Positions 35,001-43,444 of a stretch of DNA of 64,000 bases are shown one piece after another; the stretch's first letter is position 1; every line of letters starts with the position of its first letter. The position numbers and the translations under genes are program-made. Below the pieces are notes generated by a model. It searched no databases. It worked only from the letters and a program-made list of their open reading frames with translations, and was not told where the DNA came from. The stretch is from the NCBI RefSeq assembly GCF_019264345.1, contig NZ_JAHVAO010000001.1:2294001-2358000 (forward strand), given 5' to 3'. The stretch comes from Marinobacter arenosus (GTDB lineage: Bacteria; Pseudomonadota; Gammaproteobacteria; Pseudomonadales; Oleiphilaceae).

Positions 35001-36113
35001 TTAATAGAGTTTGGCCAGTGACTTCTTGGCGAACGGCTCGACCTCACCAATCCGCCCTTCCTTCACTTTCACCAGCCATTCCGGGTCCTGCAACAGGGCG
35101 CGCCCCACGGCAATCAGGTCAAACTCGTGGTTGTTCATGCGTTCCACCAGCTCGTCGATGCCGGCCTGTTCCACCGCTTCCTTCTTGCTGGCAAAGGTGC
35201 CGCTGATGAAGTCCTCGGTCAGGCCGACACTGCCAACCGACATGGTCGGTTTACCGGTGAGTTTCTGGGTCCAGCCAGCCAGGTTCAGGTTTGAACCCTC
35301 GAATTCCGGCTCCCAGAAACGACGGGTGGACGCGTGGAAGATGTCCACGCCGGCCTCGACCAGCGGCGCCAGGAAGGCGTCCAGTTCTTCCGGAGTATTG
35401 ACCAGTTTCGCCTCGTAATCCTGCTGCTTCCACTGGGAGAAACGCAGCATGATCGGGTAGTCCGGGCCGACGCGATGACGGACGGCCTCGACGATCTCGA
35501 CCACGAACCGCAGCCGGTTTTCCATGCTGCCGCCGTATTCGTCGTCCCGCTGGTTGGTGCCTTCCCACAGGAACTGGTCCAGCAGGTAACCGTGGGCACC
35601 GTGAATCTCGACGCCGTCAAAACCGAGCCCCTTGGCATCCTGGGCGGCATCCGCAAACGCCTTGATCACATCGTCGATGTCATCCTTGGTCATGGCCTTG
35701 CCGTTGGGCTTGCCAGGGGCAAACAGGCCAGATGGGCTGTAACCCGGGACCGAGGGATCCGGCTCGGTTCCTTCCTTGCGCACAGCACCCACGTGCCAGA
35801 GCTGCGGGAAAATGGCACCGCCCGCTTCATGCACGGCATCCACAACCTGCTTCCAGCCGCCCAGGGCATTGTCGCCATGAAACGCCGGGACATTCGGGTA
35901 GCCATTGGCGCCCGCGTGGTTCACGGTGGTGCCTTCGGTAATCAGCAGGCCAACGCCATTTTCCGCGCGGCGACGGTAATAGCTGACCACGTCCTCGTTG
36001 GGGACATTGCCCGGCGAGAAGTTACGGGTCATGGGCGCCATGGCCACGCGGTTGCGCAGCTTCAGGTTGTGAAGCTCAAACGGTTCGAAAAGGGGGCCAA
36101 GATTCATGGTCAT
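35001..36113 (-). CDS. Old Yellow Enzyme-family NADH:flavin oxidoreductase
   Basis: A 370-residue FMN-dependent ene-reductase with a TIM-barrel fold. LRNRVAMAPMTRNFSPG at the start, the paired active-site residues in GVEIHGAHGYLLDQFLWEGTNQRDDEYGG, and GRALLQDPEW near the end are family signatures. It reduces activated C=C bonds of electrophiles such as enals or quinones with NAD(P)H. ATG 36113 has GAGGAG 10 bases upstream; the longer open frame to 36200 lacks support. It diverges from an HxlR regulator, with two 28-base direct repeats between them. Confidence 0.9.
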   Translation of the reverse strand: MTMNLGPLFEPFELHNLKLRNRVAMAPMTRNFSPGNVPNEDVVSYYRRRAENGVGLLITEGTTVNHAGANGYPNVPAFHGDNALGGWKQVVDAVHEAGGAIFPQLWHVGAVRKEGTEPDPSVPGYSPSGLFAPGKPNGKAMTKDDIDDVIKAFADAAQDAKGLGFDGVEIHGAHGYLLDQFLWEGTNQRDDEYGGSMENRLRFVVEIVEAVRHRVGPDYPIMLRFSQWKQQDYEAKLVNTPEELDAFLAPLVEAGVDIFHASTRRFWEPEFEGSNLNLAGWTQKLTGKPTMSVGSVGLTEDFISGTFASKKEAVEQAGIDELVERMNNHEFDLIAVGRALLQDPEWLVKVKEGRIGEVEPFAKKSLAKLY

Positions 36114-36180
36114 GGAAGAGCACTCCTCGCTTAAAGAAGCTGACTGGCAATGAGGTAAGGAAAAACGTAGCGACCTCATC

Positions 36181-36236
36181 AATTTGGTTTCGTAAAGCAA
36201 CCCTATTCAATCTGGTTTTAAAATGCAACCCTATTC
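36181..36236. promoter_or_regulatory. Two 28-base tandem repeats, probable HxlR operators
   Basis: Bases 36181-36208 and 36209-36236 are adjacent direct repeats identical at 23 of 28 positions. Each contains GGTT-N9-AACC dyad symmetry and ends in ACCCTATTC. They fill the space between the divergent flavin oxidoreductase (start 36113) and HxlR (start 36252) genes. Two dimers could bind side by side and regulate both genes. Confidence 0.75.
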
Positions 36237-36251
36237 GGTACACTCCCTGAC

Positions 36252-36734
36252 ATGGCCAGAAAACGTTTTGATGATTCCAACTGCTCCGTCGCCCGTGCCC
36301 TCAATGAAGTGGGGGACTGGTGGTCGCTGCTGATTGTGCTGCACGCCATGTACGGTACCCGGCGCTTTGTCGACTTCCAGCAGGAACTGGGCATTGCCAA
36401 GAACATCCTGTGTGACCGCCTGGCCCGGCTGGTGGACAATCGGGTCCTGAGCAAGGTTGATGTTGGCGAGCACGGCTCCCGCTTTGAATACCGGCTGACC
36501 GAGAAGGGCCGGGACCTGTTCCCGGTGGTGATTGCCCTGCGTCAGTGGGGCGACAAGTGGAACCCGGCGCCTGATGAGCCGCCGCTGGATCTCCGGGACC
36601 GGGCCACGGGCCGCCCCATCCACCCGGTGGAAGTCCAGGACGCTGACGGCCAGCCACTGACGGTCCGGGACGTGTTCGTACCCGAGGCGTCCCTGCCCGC
36701 CGGCCGGACCGAAAGCAAAAAAAGCTCCGCCTGA
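36252..36734 (+). CDS. HxlR-family regulator with sensor-type cysteine
   Basis: A 160-residue winged-helix regulator. C11 in DSNCSVARAL sits where YodB/QorR-type proteins carry the redox-sensing cysteine. GDWWSLLIVLHAMYGTRRFVDFQQELGIAKNILCDRLARLV is the HxlR DNA-binding core. The C-terminal about 40 residues (PVEVQDADGQPLTVRDVFVP) extend beyond the minimal fold. The divergent OYE-type reductase suggests a system that detects quinones or aldehydes through C11 and releases the tandem repeats upstream. Confidence 0.88.
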   Translation: MARKRFDDSNCSVARALNEVGDWWSLLIVLHAMYGTRRFVDFQQELGIAKNILCDRLARLVDNRVLSKVDVGEHGSRFEYRLTEKGRDLFPVVIALRQWGDKWNPAPDEPPLDLRDRATGRPIHPVEVQDADGQPLTVRDVFVPEASLPAGRTESKKSSA

Positions 36735-36891
36735 CTATTGGCACAAGCCCCACACCTGCCCACTTTTTGAGTTACATCAAAGCGCTGGCTGAAGCGGGGG
36801 CGTTCGCCGGCGATTCTTGCGCCAAGTCAACTTTCCATTTCGCTCGGTCATTAACCTGACCCCATCACACTTTCAGGTTAAGGAGATCGAG

Positions 36892-37638
36892 ATGTCCCGT
36901 ACATTCACACTCAGTGTTCTGGCCACTGCGATGCTGGCCGCCGCCCCCGCCGTCAACGCTTATGAGGCCGGTGATTTCATTTTCCGTGCCGGTGCCGCCA
37001 CGGTGGATCCGGATTCCTCCAGCAACAGTCTGAGAACCGACCTGCCCGGGCTAGCCGTCATTCCCGGCGCCAAGGTCAAGGTCGACTCCGATACCCAGCT
37101 TGGGCTGACCTTCACCTACATGCTCTCTGACCACGTCGGTGTCGGCCTGCTCGCCGCCACCCCGTTCAATCACGACATCAAGGGCGACGGCATTCTGGGC
37201 GGCGCAGGCAAGCTGGGTGAAACTAAGCACCTGCCACCGACCCTGACCCTCCAGTATTTCCCGATGCCAAGCGCCAGCAAGTTCCAGCCGTACCTCGGGG
37301 CCGGCGTGAACTACACGAACTTCTTCGAAGAGAAAACCACGCAAACCCTGACCGACACCGTGGATGCCGTCGCCCAGGCCAACCTGGGAACACCGGCAGG
37401 GACGGTGGATCGCACCGACCTGACGCTGGACGACAGCTTTGGCCTGGCAGCCGAGGTGGGTCTGGATTACCGGCTGACGGATAACGTCGGCCTGAACGCC
37501 GCGGTGTGGTGGCTCGACATCGACACCGACGCCGAGATCGGTGTCTACGCCGCTGATGGCAGCAAGATCACCACCGGGAAGCTCGATGTGGACATCGACC
37601 CCTGGGTTTACATGGTCGGCGTCTCCTACACGTTCTGA
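36892..37638 (+). CDS. ompW: OmpW-family outer-membrane protein
   Basis: A 248-residue protein with a signal peptide (LSVLATAMLAAAPAVNA, cut near residue 20), predicted as an eight-stranded beta-barrel. YEAGDFIFRAGAATVDPDSSSN and LTFTYMLSDHVGVGLLAATPFNHDI are standard OmpW segments, and WVYMVGVSYTF at the end gives the terminal phenylalanine needed for barrel insertion. OmpW forms a narrow hydrophobic channel for small apolar compounds, and in hydrocarbon degraders AlkL-type homologues help alkane uptake. ATG 36892 follows AAGGAGA. A strong terminator follows. Confidence 0.92.
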   Translation: MSRTFTLSVLATAMLAAAPAVNAYEAGDFIFRAGAATVDPDSSSNSLRTDLPGLAVIPGAKVKVDSDTQLGLTFTYMLSDHVGVGLLAATPFNHDIKGDGILGGAGKLGETKHLPPTLTLQYFPMPSASKFQPYLGAGVNYTNFFEEKTTQTLTDTVDAVAQANLGTPAGTVDRTDLTLDDSFGLAAEVGLDYRLTDNVGLNAAVWWLDIDTDAEIGVYAADGSKITTGKLDVDIDPWVYMVGVSYTF

Positions 37639-37697
37639 TCCCCGTGCCGTCCGGCAACCTAATGGGTCTGTGGGTTGTCGAAAGGTGCGCTTCCTGT

Positions 37698-37723
37698 GCG
37701 GGGCCCTCGGGCCCCGCTTTTTT
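37698..37723 (+). terminator. Rho-independent terminator of ompW
   Basis: GCGGGGCCC pairs with GGGCCCCGC around a minimal loop (effectively 8 bp with four loop bases), followed by six T at 37718-37723. It lies 60 bases after the ompW stop. Confidence 0.9.
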
Positions 37724-37735
37724 GTCACAGAAACG

Positions 37736-37760
37736 AAAAAGGCGGAGCAATCGCTCCGCC
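37736..37760 (-). terminator. Rho-independent terminator of the RhlE gene
   Basis: GGCGGAGC (37741-37748) pairs with GCTCCGCC (37753-37760). On the minus strand it is followed by five T, 24 bases after the helicase stop. On the plus strand it is followed by TTTCT and may act as a weaker second stop for ompW. Confidence 0.82.
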
Positions 37761-37783
37761 TTTCTGAAGGACCTCAACCGGCC

Positions 37784-39106
37784 TCAGGCACTCTGACGCT
37801 GGCCCGAACGAGCCCGCTGACCACCGCCATTCTGGCTGCGGCCACCACTGCGTCCACCCGGCTTGGCGCCGGCGCTCCTGGGTTTGCCACCGGGCCGGCC
37901 CTGACCACCACCGTTGCCGTTACGGCCTCGGGCTTTGCTCGGATCGGCCTTGGCTTTTGGCTTCAACGGCAGGTTGTTGGTCGGCTCAAAGCCTTCCACC
38001 GACTTGCGTGGCAACTGCTTCTTGATCAGTTTCTCGATGCCTGCCAGCAACTTGCCCTCGTCGGCGCTGACCAGAGACAGGGCATGGCCACTTTCTCCGG
38101 CACGCCCGGTGCGGCCGATCCGGTGGACATAGTCTTCCGGCACGTTCGGCAATTCAAAATTCACCACCTGCGGCAGCTGCTTGATGTCCAGACCACGGGC
38201 GGCGATGTCGGTTGCCACCAGCACCCGGATGTCACCCTGCTTGAACTCACTGAGCGCGCGGGTACGGGCGCCCTGGGATTTGTTGCCATGGATCGCGGCG
38301 GCGGTGATGCCGTCCCGCTCCAGTTTCTGGGTCAGGCGGTTGGCACCGTGCTTGGTGCGGGTAAAGACCAGCACCTGCTCCCAGTCGTTGTCACGTACGA
38401 GCTTGCTCAGCAGCGCGGTTTTCTGGCTCTGATCCACCGGATAAACCGACTGTTTCACCTTCTCGGCGGTGGTGTTGCGGGCCGCCACTTCCACCTGAAC
38501 CGGGTTGTCCAGCAGCCCCTCGGCCAGAGTACGAATCTCGTTGGAGAAAGTCGCTGAGAACAGCAGGTTCTGGCGCTTGGCCGGCAACAATGCCAGGATT
38601 TTGCGGATGTCACGGATGAAACCCATGTCCAGCATCCGGTCGGCTTCGTCCAGGACCAGGATCTCGACCTCGTCAAAACGCACCGCGTTCTGCTGGTACA
38701 GGTCCATGAGTCGTCCCGGTGTCGCCACCAGCACATCCAGGCCCTTACGCAGCTTCATCATCTGGGGATTGATTTTCACCCCGCCGAAGACCACGGCCGC
38801 CTTGGTTGGAATATATTTGCTGTACAGGTTCACGCTGTCATGCACCTGTGCCGCCAGCTCGCGGGTCGGCGCCAGGATCAGGGCGCGGGGGCCCTTGCCA
38901 GTGCGCGGTTTTTCACCAAGACGCTGCAACAGCGGCAGGGTAAAGCCGGCGGTTTTGCCGGTGCCGGTCTGGGCCGCCGCCATCACGTCCTTGCCGGACA
39001 GGACCGCGGGGATGGCCTGGGCCTGAATCGGAGACGGGGTTTCGTAACCCTGATCGGAGGTGGCACGGACCAGCTGCTCGGACAAACCGAGTGAAGAAAA
39101 ATTCAT
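37784..39106 (-). CDS. rhlE: DEAD-box RNA helicase, RhlE type
   Basis: A 440-residue ATP-dependent RNA helicase for ribosome assembly and mRNA turnover. Motifs in order: the Q motif [23 protein letters not shown] (44-52), PTREL, DEAD, SAT, and [10 protein letters not shown]. The last about 60 residues are a disordered Gly/Arg-rich tail ([21 protein letters not shown]), typical of RhlE and used for RNA contacts. It has its own terminator. The upstream gap of 311 bases suggests a long leader, as is common for cold-responsive helicases (inference). Confidence 0.92.
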   Translation of the reverse strand: MNFSSLGLSEQLVRATSDQGYETPSPIQAQAIPAVLSGKDVMAAAQTGTGKTAGFTLPLLQRLGEKPRTGKGPRALILAPTRELAAQVHDSVNLYSKYIPTKAAVVFGGVKINPQMMKLRKGLDVLVATPGRLMDLYQQNAVRFDEVEILVLDEADRMLDMGFIRDIRKILALLPAKRQNLLFSATFSNEIRTLAEGLLDNPVQVEVAARNTTAEKVKQSVYPVDQSQKTALLSKLVRDNDWEQVLVFTRTKHGANRLTQKLERDGITAAAIHGNKSQGARTRALSEFKQGDIRVLVATDIAARGLDIKQLPQVVNFELPNVPEDYVHRIGRTGRAGESGHALSLVSADEGKLLAGIEKLIKKQLPRKSVEGFEPTNNLPLKPKAKADPSKARGRNGNGGGQGRPGGKPRSAGAKPGGRSGGRSQNGGGQRARSGQRQSA

Positions 39107-39417
39107 AGTGGATCAACTCTTGATTGTTCTGCCTCCACGAACACCGGTTCTCGGCGAATGCGGGCAGATGCCATGAAGATTCATGGAATAAAAGACGACT
39201 ACAGTCACGCGCCGTTAACGGGGTGACGTCCTCTGACAGGTCGTATGGATGGTTCGCAACACGGCGATAAGCCGGAAAAGCGGAATCCCTAGAGGCAGGA
39301 TGCGGGCACAGTAACAGAGGCCCGGCGACTTAGCCATAGGTATTTGTTAACGGTCGTCCGGGAACTCAAGGGCCCGCGGACCGTCACAGACACCTCTCAT
39401 TCCCGACCGGAGTTTTC
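39107..39417. other. Gene-free divergent region between rhlE and the TlpA fusion gene
   Basis: 311 bases without a protein gene. It holds a perfect palindrome CCATGAAGATTCATGG (39171-39186), 65 bases before the rhlE start, and two GTTAACGG copies (39213-39220 and 39347-39354). Divergent promoters must lie here. I see no RNA gene that I can name. Confidence 0.5.
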
Positions 39418-40287
39418 ATGACCAGCATCAGCGTGGGCCCCATGAGCCTGTCCATCGGCCATCTTTCAGTGCTTGTCGCCCTGCTCCTGGCCCTGCTGGT
39501 GGGCGGTCTTATGGGACGGCGGCACCGCGTGCCGGTGGCGGGCCCGGTCGCCGACATCTTCCTTGCCGCCATGATCACTGCCCGTGTTGGTTTTGTGGGG
39601 CAGTACTTCGAACACTACCGGAATGACCTGCTCGGGATCATCGATATCCGGGATGGCGGATTTGATGCGGTCTGGGGGGTGATCGGGGCCCTGGCGATGA
39701 CGCTCTTCCTGCTGTGGCGCCGGCAGGCGCTTCGCCGCGCCCTGACCGTTGCCGTAGCGACGGGCGTCCTGTTCTGGGCCGGCACCACCGCCACCATTGC
39801 CCTGATCGAGCAACAGGCCCGGGGGATACCGGAGGTGGCGCTGAGGGCTCTGGATGGGCAGCCCAGCTCGCTCCCGGATCTGGCGCAGGGCAAACCCATG
39901 GTGGTCAATCTGTGGGCGACCTGGTGCCCGCCCTGCATCCGGGAAATGCCCGTTCTTCAGCAGGCACAGGCGCGCGATTCCGATGTGGTCTACGTGTTTG
40001 CCAACCAGCGCGAGCACCCCGGCACCATCCGGGCATTCCTGGCGGATCAGCAGCTGGAGGTAAACAACGTCTATCTGGACAAAACTGGCCAGCTGGCCCG
40101 CGTCTCAGGCAGCCACGGTTTGCCCACTACCCTGTTCTACAACGCCAGCGGCCAACTGGTGGATTCCCACATGGGGCAACTTTCCCACGCCACCCTCGCC
40201 CGAGGTCTGGACAAGTTCGGGCAACGGTCAAGTCAATCCGATGTCGATCAGCGGGCCGGCAATACCGCATCGGACGAGGTTCAATAG
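39418..40287 (+). CDS. Lgt-like membrane domain fused to a TlpA-type thioredoxin
   Basis: A 289-residue protein. Residues 1-135 form about four transmembrane helices. ITARVGFVGQYFEHYRNDLLGIIDIRDGGFDAVWGVIGAL resembles the middle of prolipoprotein diacylglyceryl transferase (Lgt), but the Lgt His-containing FHGG is replaced by AVWG, so transferase activity is unlikely. Residues 140-275 are a TlpA/ResA thioredoxin with active site C170-P-P-C173 (NLWATWCPPCIREMP) and the cis-proline loop GLPTTLFY. The topology puts the thioredoxin in the periplasm, where it would reduce or form disulfides. It overlaps the convergent acyltransferase gene by 7 bases. Confidence 0.82.
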   Translation: MTSISVGPMSLSIGHLSVLVALLLALLVGGLMGRRHRVPVAGPVADIFLAAMITARVGFVGQYFEHYRNDLLGIIDIRDGGFDAVWGVIGALAMTLFLLWRRQALRRALTVAVATGVLFWAGTTATIALIEQQARGIPEVALRALDGQPSSLPDLAQGKPMVVNLWATWCPPCIREMPVLQQAQARDSDVVYVFANQREHPGTIRAFLADQQLEVNNVYLDKTGQLARVSGSHGLPTTLFYNASGQLVDSHMGQLSHATLARGLDKFGQRSSQSDVDQRAGNTASDEVQ

Positions 40288-41201
40288 ATGCTCGCAACCC
40301 CTTCCGGTCGGCTCTTGAAGCGCTTGTGCAACCACAGGTACTGGTCCGGCTGTTCCCGAACGGTGTCCTCGATGAAGCCGTTCCAGATCTCCGCGTCCTT
40401 CTGGGTATCGTCACCAAACTGTTCCTGAATCGGCGAAAACTCCACCCGGTAACTGCCATCGGGCATGCGCAGGTGACTGACGCAGAGGATCGACGCCCCG
40501 GACTGCCGGGCGATATAGCTGGGGGAGGTGATGCAGCCGGCGTTGACGCCGAAAAAGGGCACGAACACTTCCGATTTCTTGCCAAAGTCCTGGTCACAGG
40601 CGAACCAGACCTGCCCGCCCTCTTTCAGGAACGACAGCATTGGCCGCAGCTCGCGCTTGGTAAAGGGTCGAATGTTGAAATGCCGGCGGCGGCCACGTTC
40701 GATCATCCGGTCGATGACCGGGTTGTTGTTGGGGCGGTACATGTAGCCCGGCTTGTCGAGCTGGCAGGCAATCAGCGGCAACGCGAAATCAAAGATGCTG
40801 TAGTGGCCACCGATCAGCAGTACCCCGTTGCCCCGTTGTTTGGCCTCTTCGAGGTGTTCGAGGCCATGGACCGACGCTCGATCGCAATAAGGTGTCATAT
40901 CCCGCCACCAGGCGTGGATGCTCTCCAGAAAGCCCCTGGCCGAGGCGACAAACGTGTCCTCAACCAGTTGGCTGCGCTCGGCGTCGTTGAGCTCCGGCAT
41001 GCAGGCGGAGAGATTGGCGTCGGCCACTTTGGCCCGGGATTTGAGCTTGCGGGCAAGGAAGCGGCCCAGTGCACCGCCAAAGCGTTGCTTGGCAGACATG
41101 GGCAGAAACGACAACAACCAGAGGACAAAAACCAGACACCAGGAACCCCAGTACGCCGGGTGCCAGAGCGGGCGCCGGGCCGCCTTGCTGCGAGAGGCCA
41201 T
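40281..41201 (-). CDS. LpxL/LpxM-type lipid A acyltransferase family protein
   Basis: A 306-residue inner-membrane enzyme with one N-terminal helix (WCLVFVLWLLSFLPM) and the acyltransferase motif H133-x4-D138 (GGHYSIFDFALP). RPNNNPVIDRMIERGRRRH and FACDQDFGKKSEVFVPFFGVNAGCITSPS follow the HtrB/LpxL pattern. Members transfer a secondary acyl chain to lipid A. Which of LpxL, LpxM or LpxP it is cannot be decided. ATG 41201 begins the usual short basic N-terminus; the open frame to 41294 is unsupported. Confidence 0.87.
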   Translation of the reverse strand: MASRSKAARRPLWHPAYWGSWCLVFVLWLLSFLPMSAKQRFGGALGRFLARKLKSRAKVADANLSACMPELNDAERSQLVEDTFVASARGFLESIHAWWRDMTPYCDRASVHGLEHLEEAKQRGNGVLLIGGHYSIFDFALPLIACQLDKPGYMYRPNNNPVIDRMIERGRRRHFNIRPFTKRELRPMLSFLKEGGQVWFACDQDFGKKSEVFVPFFGVNAGCITSPSYIARQSGASILCVSHLRMPDGSYRVEFSPIQEQFGDDTQKDAEIWNGFIEDTVREQPDQYLWLHKRFKSRPEGVASIY

Positions 41202-41352
41202 ACAACAGTCACCTACAACAGAAATAATGACCGGCCGAGAATCAGGAAAAACCAAACCGGATGAACAGGTGTGCAGCCTGACACAGCCATCCACCGATGT
41301 GTACGTGTTTTCCGTAACAGTACTTTTCGCAGCACGTTGGGGGGTTCAGGGG

Positions 41353-41808
41353 TCAGCGCGTTGCCGCCTCGGCGAAACGGGCCAGTGCCCCGGTGATGTT
41401 TGCCAGCACCTCGTCGCAGCCCTCGATGCCATGCCGGGCTTTGAGATAGGCCGGATCGTTGTAGCCAAGCCAGACCTGGCCGTCTTCGTCTTCCCAGATC
41501 AGGGCCTTCTGTGGCAGGTCGGCGGCCACGCTCTGTGCGCAGCGCATCAGCGGCGTACCCACTGTCGGATTGCCGAAGATCACCAGCTCGGTCGGCCTCA
41601 GGTAGGAGCCGGCGGCTTCCGCACCAGCCGCGTGGTCAATCCGGTTCATCACCCTCATGCCTTTCTCTTCAAGTGCCGCCACCAGCTTGTCCGCCGTGGC
41701 CGGCACACTGTAGCTGCTCTTGACCGCAATCAGACCATCGGCGGCATGGGTCAGACCGGCAGTAGCCAGGGTGAACAGGGCAGCGGCGAACAGCCTGAGC
41801 ATCTTCAT
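41353..41808 (-). CDS. Exported DUF302 protein
   Basis: A 151-residue protein with a signal peptide (LFAAALFTLATAGLTHA, cut near residue 22) and a DUF302 domain: SVPATADKLVAALEEKGMRVMNRIDHAAGA, PTELVIFGNPTVGTPLMRCAQSVAADLPQKALIWEDEDGQVWLGYNDP. DUF302 forms a small dimeric alpha/beta fold often found with thiol or redox systems; its function is unknown. It lies downstream of the MerR-family gene on the same strand with a 47-base gap, so the two may be co-transcribed. Confidence 0.85.
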   Translation of the reverse strand: MKMLRLFAAALFTLATAGLTHAADGLIAVKSSYSVPATADKLVAALEEKGMRVMNRIDHAAGAEAAGSYLRPTELVIFGNPTVGTPLMRCAQSVAADLPQKALIWEDEDGQVWLGYNDPAYLKARHGIEGCDEVLANITGALARFAEAATR

Positions 41809-41855
41809 ATCCAGCGTCCTTTCATTCGGTGGTGGGCACAACCAATAGTAGACCA

Positions 41856-42230
41856 CTACAGCAGGCCATGGTCCCTGGCACTCTGCTCCAGCCGCTCCTG
41901 TTCCTGTTGAAGCATCCGGCTGACGGCTTCCAGCTCCCTTATCCGCGCATTGACCCGGGCTCGCTTCTCCGCCATGAGCGCGGCGCCTTCCAGGCAGTTG
42001 ATCCGGTCCGACCGCACCGCGTCCAGCAGGTCCCGGATCTCACGCAGGGAAAACCCCAGGTCCTTGAGCTGTCGCACCATCGCAACCCGGTCAACGGCCT
42101 GTTCCGGGTACTCCCGGTAATTGTTGTTCGCCCGGGCCACCTCACGGATCAGTCCCTGCTTTTCGTAGTACCGGAGCGTGTAACGGCTGACCCCGGTGCG
42201 CTGCTCCAGTTCGGCAATCCGCATGTCCAT
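41856..42230 (-). CDS. MerR-family regulator (NmlR/AdhR-like)
   Basis: A 124-residue MerR-type regulator: winged helix RIAELEQRTGVSRYTLRYYEKQGLI, then a long dimerisation helix (MAEKRARVNARIRELEAVSRMLQQEQERLE). It has one cysteine in NCLEGA, which is compatible with NmlR/AdhR-type sensing of aldehydes or electrophiles. A matching palindrome (42244-42261) lies in the divergent promoter before the epimerase gene. The start may be ATG 42230 or ATG 42224. Confidence 0.85.
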   Translation of the reverse strand: MDMRIAELEQRTGVSRYTLRYYEKQGLIREVARANNNYREYPEQAVDRVAMVRQLKDLGFSLREIRDLLDAVRSDRINCLEGAALMAEKRARVNARIRELEAVSRMLQQEQERLEQSARDHGLL

Positions 42231-42243
42231 CGCCCCTGTTGAC

Positions 42244-42261
42244 CTTAGAGTTTACTCCATA
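42244..42261. promoter_or_regulatory. NmlR-type MerR operator
   Basis: CTTAGAGTTTACTCCATA resembles the dyad CTTGGAGT-nn-ACTCCAAG known for NmlR/AdhR regulators. It starts 14 bases before the MerR start on one side and ends 39 bases before the epimerase start on the other. A -35-like TTGACC (42239-42244) adjoins it, as expected of a MerR-controlled promoter. Confidence 0.6.
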
Positions 42262-42300
42262 CTTTAGGCTGGTTCCGTTCACCCAAACAAGGAGCGTGTT

Positions 42301-43374
42301 ATGAAAATTCTGATCACCGGAGCCTCCGGTTTTATTGGCAGACATGTGTGCCTGGCCCTGACCCAACAGGGGCATGAGGTGATTGCACTGATGCGATCCC
42401 CCGATTCGCTGGCGACACTGAGAACCTTCGTCCGTGCGGGAGCCGGCGCAGCCGAGCGAATTTCGGTCCTGGCAGGAGACCTCGAAACCCCGGAACTGGG
42501 ACTGACCGAATGGCCTGCCGGGGTCGATTGCGTGGTGCATCTGGTCGCGCGCTTCGCGTGGCACCTGCCGCCGCACGAGGCCCGCCACACCAACGTGACC
42601 GGTAGCCTGCGGGTGGCGGAGCTGGCCCGGGCACTGGGTGCCCGCCTGGTGTTTGTCACCGGCTTCATGCTCGCCAACACGGCTCACCTGGAAAGGTCCG
42701 GCATCGACCTGCTCCACCCCGATCGGACCCGCTGGCACCGGGTCTACCGCAGACTGGGTGGCTATGAAGCCAGCAAACTGGAAAGCGGCCTGGCCACTCG
42801 GGCGTTTGTCAGGCAGAACCAGATGGACAGTGTCGAAATCCAGCCGGCCACGGTCGCCGGACACTCGGCCACCGGTCACATCGATCCGGCCCAGCCCCTT
42901 TACGCACTGATGGACAACCTCTTCCAGGGTCGGATGGCCATGATTCCCGGCAGTCCACACCACTGGTTACCGCTGATTCCGGTCGACACCCTGGCGGCTC
43001 TCATCGCGGCCGCCTGTTGCCATAAACAGCCACCGCGGACCCTGCTGGCACTGGATGACACAACGCCCAATCTACGGGCATTGCTGGCCACGCTCGCCAG
43101 CATCACCGGACAAGGCGCACCGAGCTATCACGTGCCGGTGGCGATCCTGCGTGGACTGCTCAGAGTTCCGGGCGTCGCCGGCTTGTTGAAGGTTGCCCCG
43201 GAGTCCCTGGATTTTATTCAGCCACAACGCTTCGATACCACCGTCACCCGCCGCTTCCTGTCGGACGCCGGCATCCCGGTTCCGGCCTTCCAAAGCTACC
43301 TGGCCGCATCGGCCCACTATTATCTCAACCAGGACAATTCTGACGAAAAAATCGAGACTTATGCATCCAATTAG
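42301..43374 (+). CDS. NAD(P)-dependent epimerase/dehydratase (extended SDR)
   Basis: A 357-residue extended SDR: ITGASGFIGRHV (5-16) binds the dinucleotide, and GGYEASK supplies the Y-x-x-x-K pair. The closest relatives by pattern are nucleoside-sugar epimerases and reductases acting on flavonoid- or steroid-like alcohols, so substrate is open. Start ATG 42301 follows AAGGAG. Divergence from an NmlR-like regulator with an operator in between suggests induction by an aldehyde or other electrophile. Confidence 0.82.
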   Translation: MKILITGASGFIGRHVCLALTQQGHEVIALMRSPDSLATLRTFVRAGAGAAERISVLAGDLETPELGLTEWPAGVDCVVHLVARFAWHLPPHEARHTNVTGSLRVAELARALGARLVFVTGFMLANTAHLERSGIDLLHPDRTRWHRVYRRLGGYEASKLESGLATRAFVRQNQMDSVEIQPATVAGHSATGHIDPAQPLYALMDNLFQGRMAMIPGSPHHWLPLIPVDTLAALIAAACCHKQPPRTLLALDDTTPNLRALLATLASITGQGAPSYHVPVAILRGLLRVPGVAGLLKVAPESLDFIQPQRFDTTVTRRFLSDAGIPVPAFQSYLAASAHYYLNQDNSDEKIETYASN

Positions 43375-43402
43375 CGGAGACAGTAGTATCAGTGGGGGTA
43401 GG

Positions 43403-43418
43403 TACGTATTTATACGTA
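43403..43418. promoter_or_regulatory. 16-base palindrome before mltF
   Basis: TACGTAT-TT-ATACGTA is a perfect 7-bp dyad with two central bases, 26 bases upstream of the lytic transglycosylase start and after the epimerase stop. It is AT-rich and could be an operator or an overlapping promoter element. The binder is unknown. Confidence 0.45.
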
Positions 43419-43444
43419 GAAGTCACAAAAAGAGAGTCGTCATC

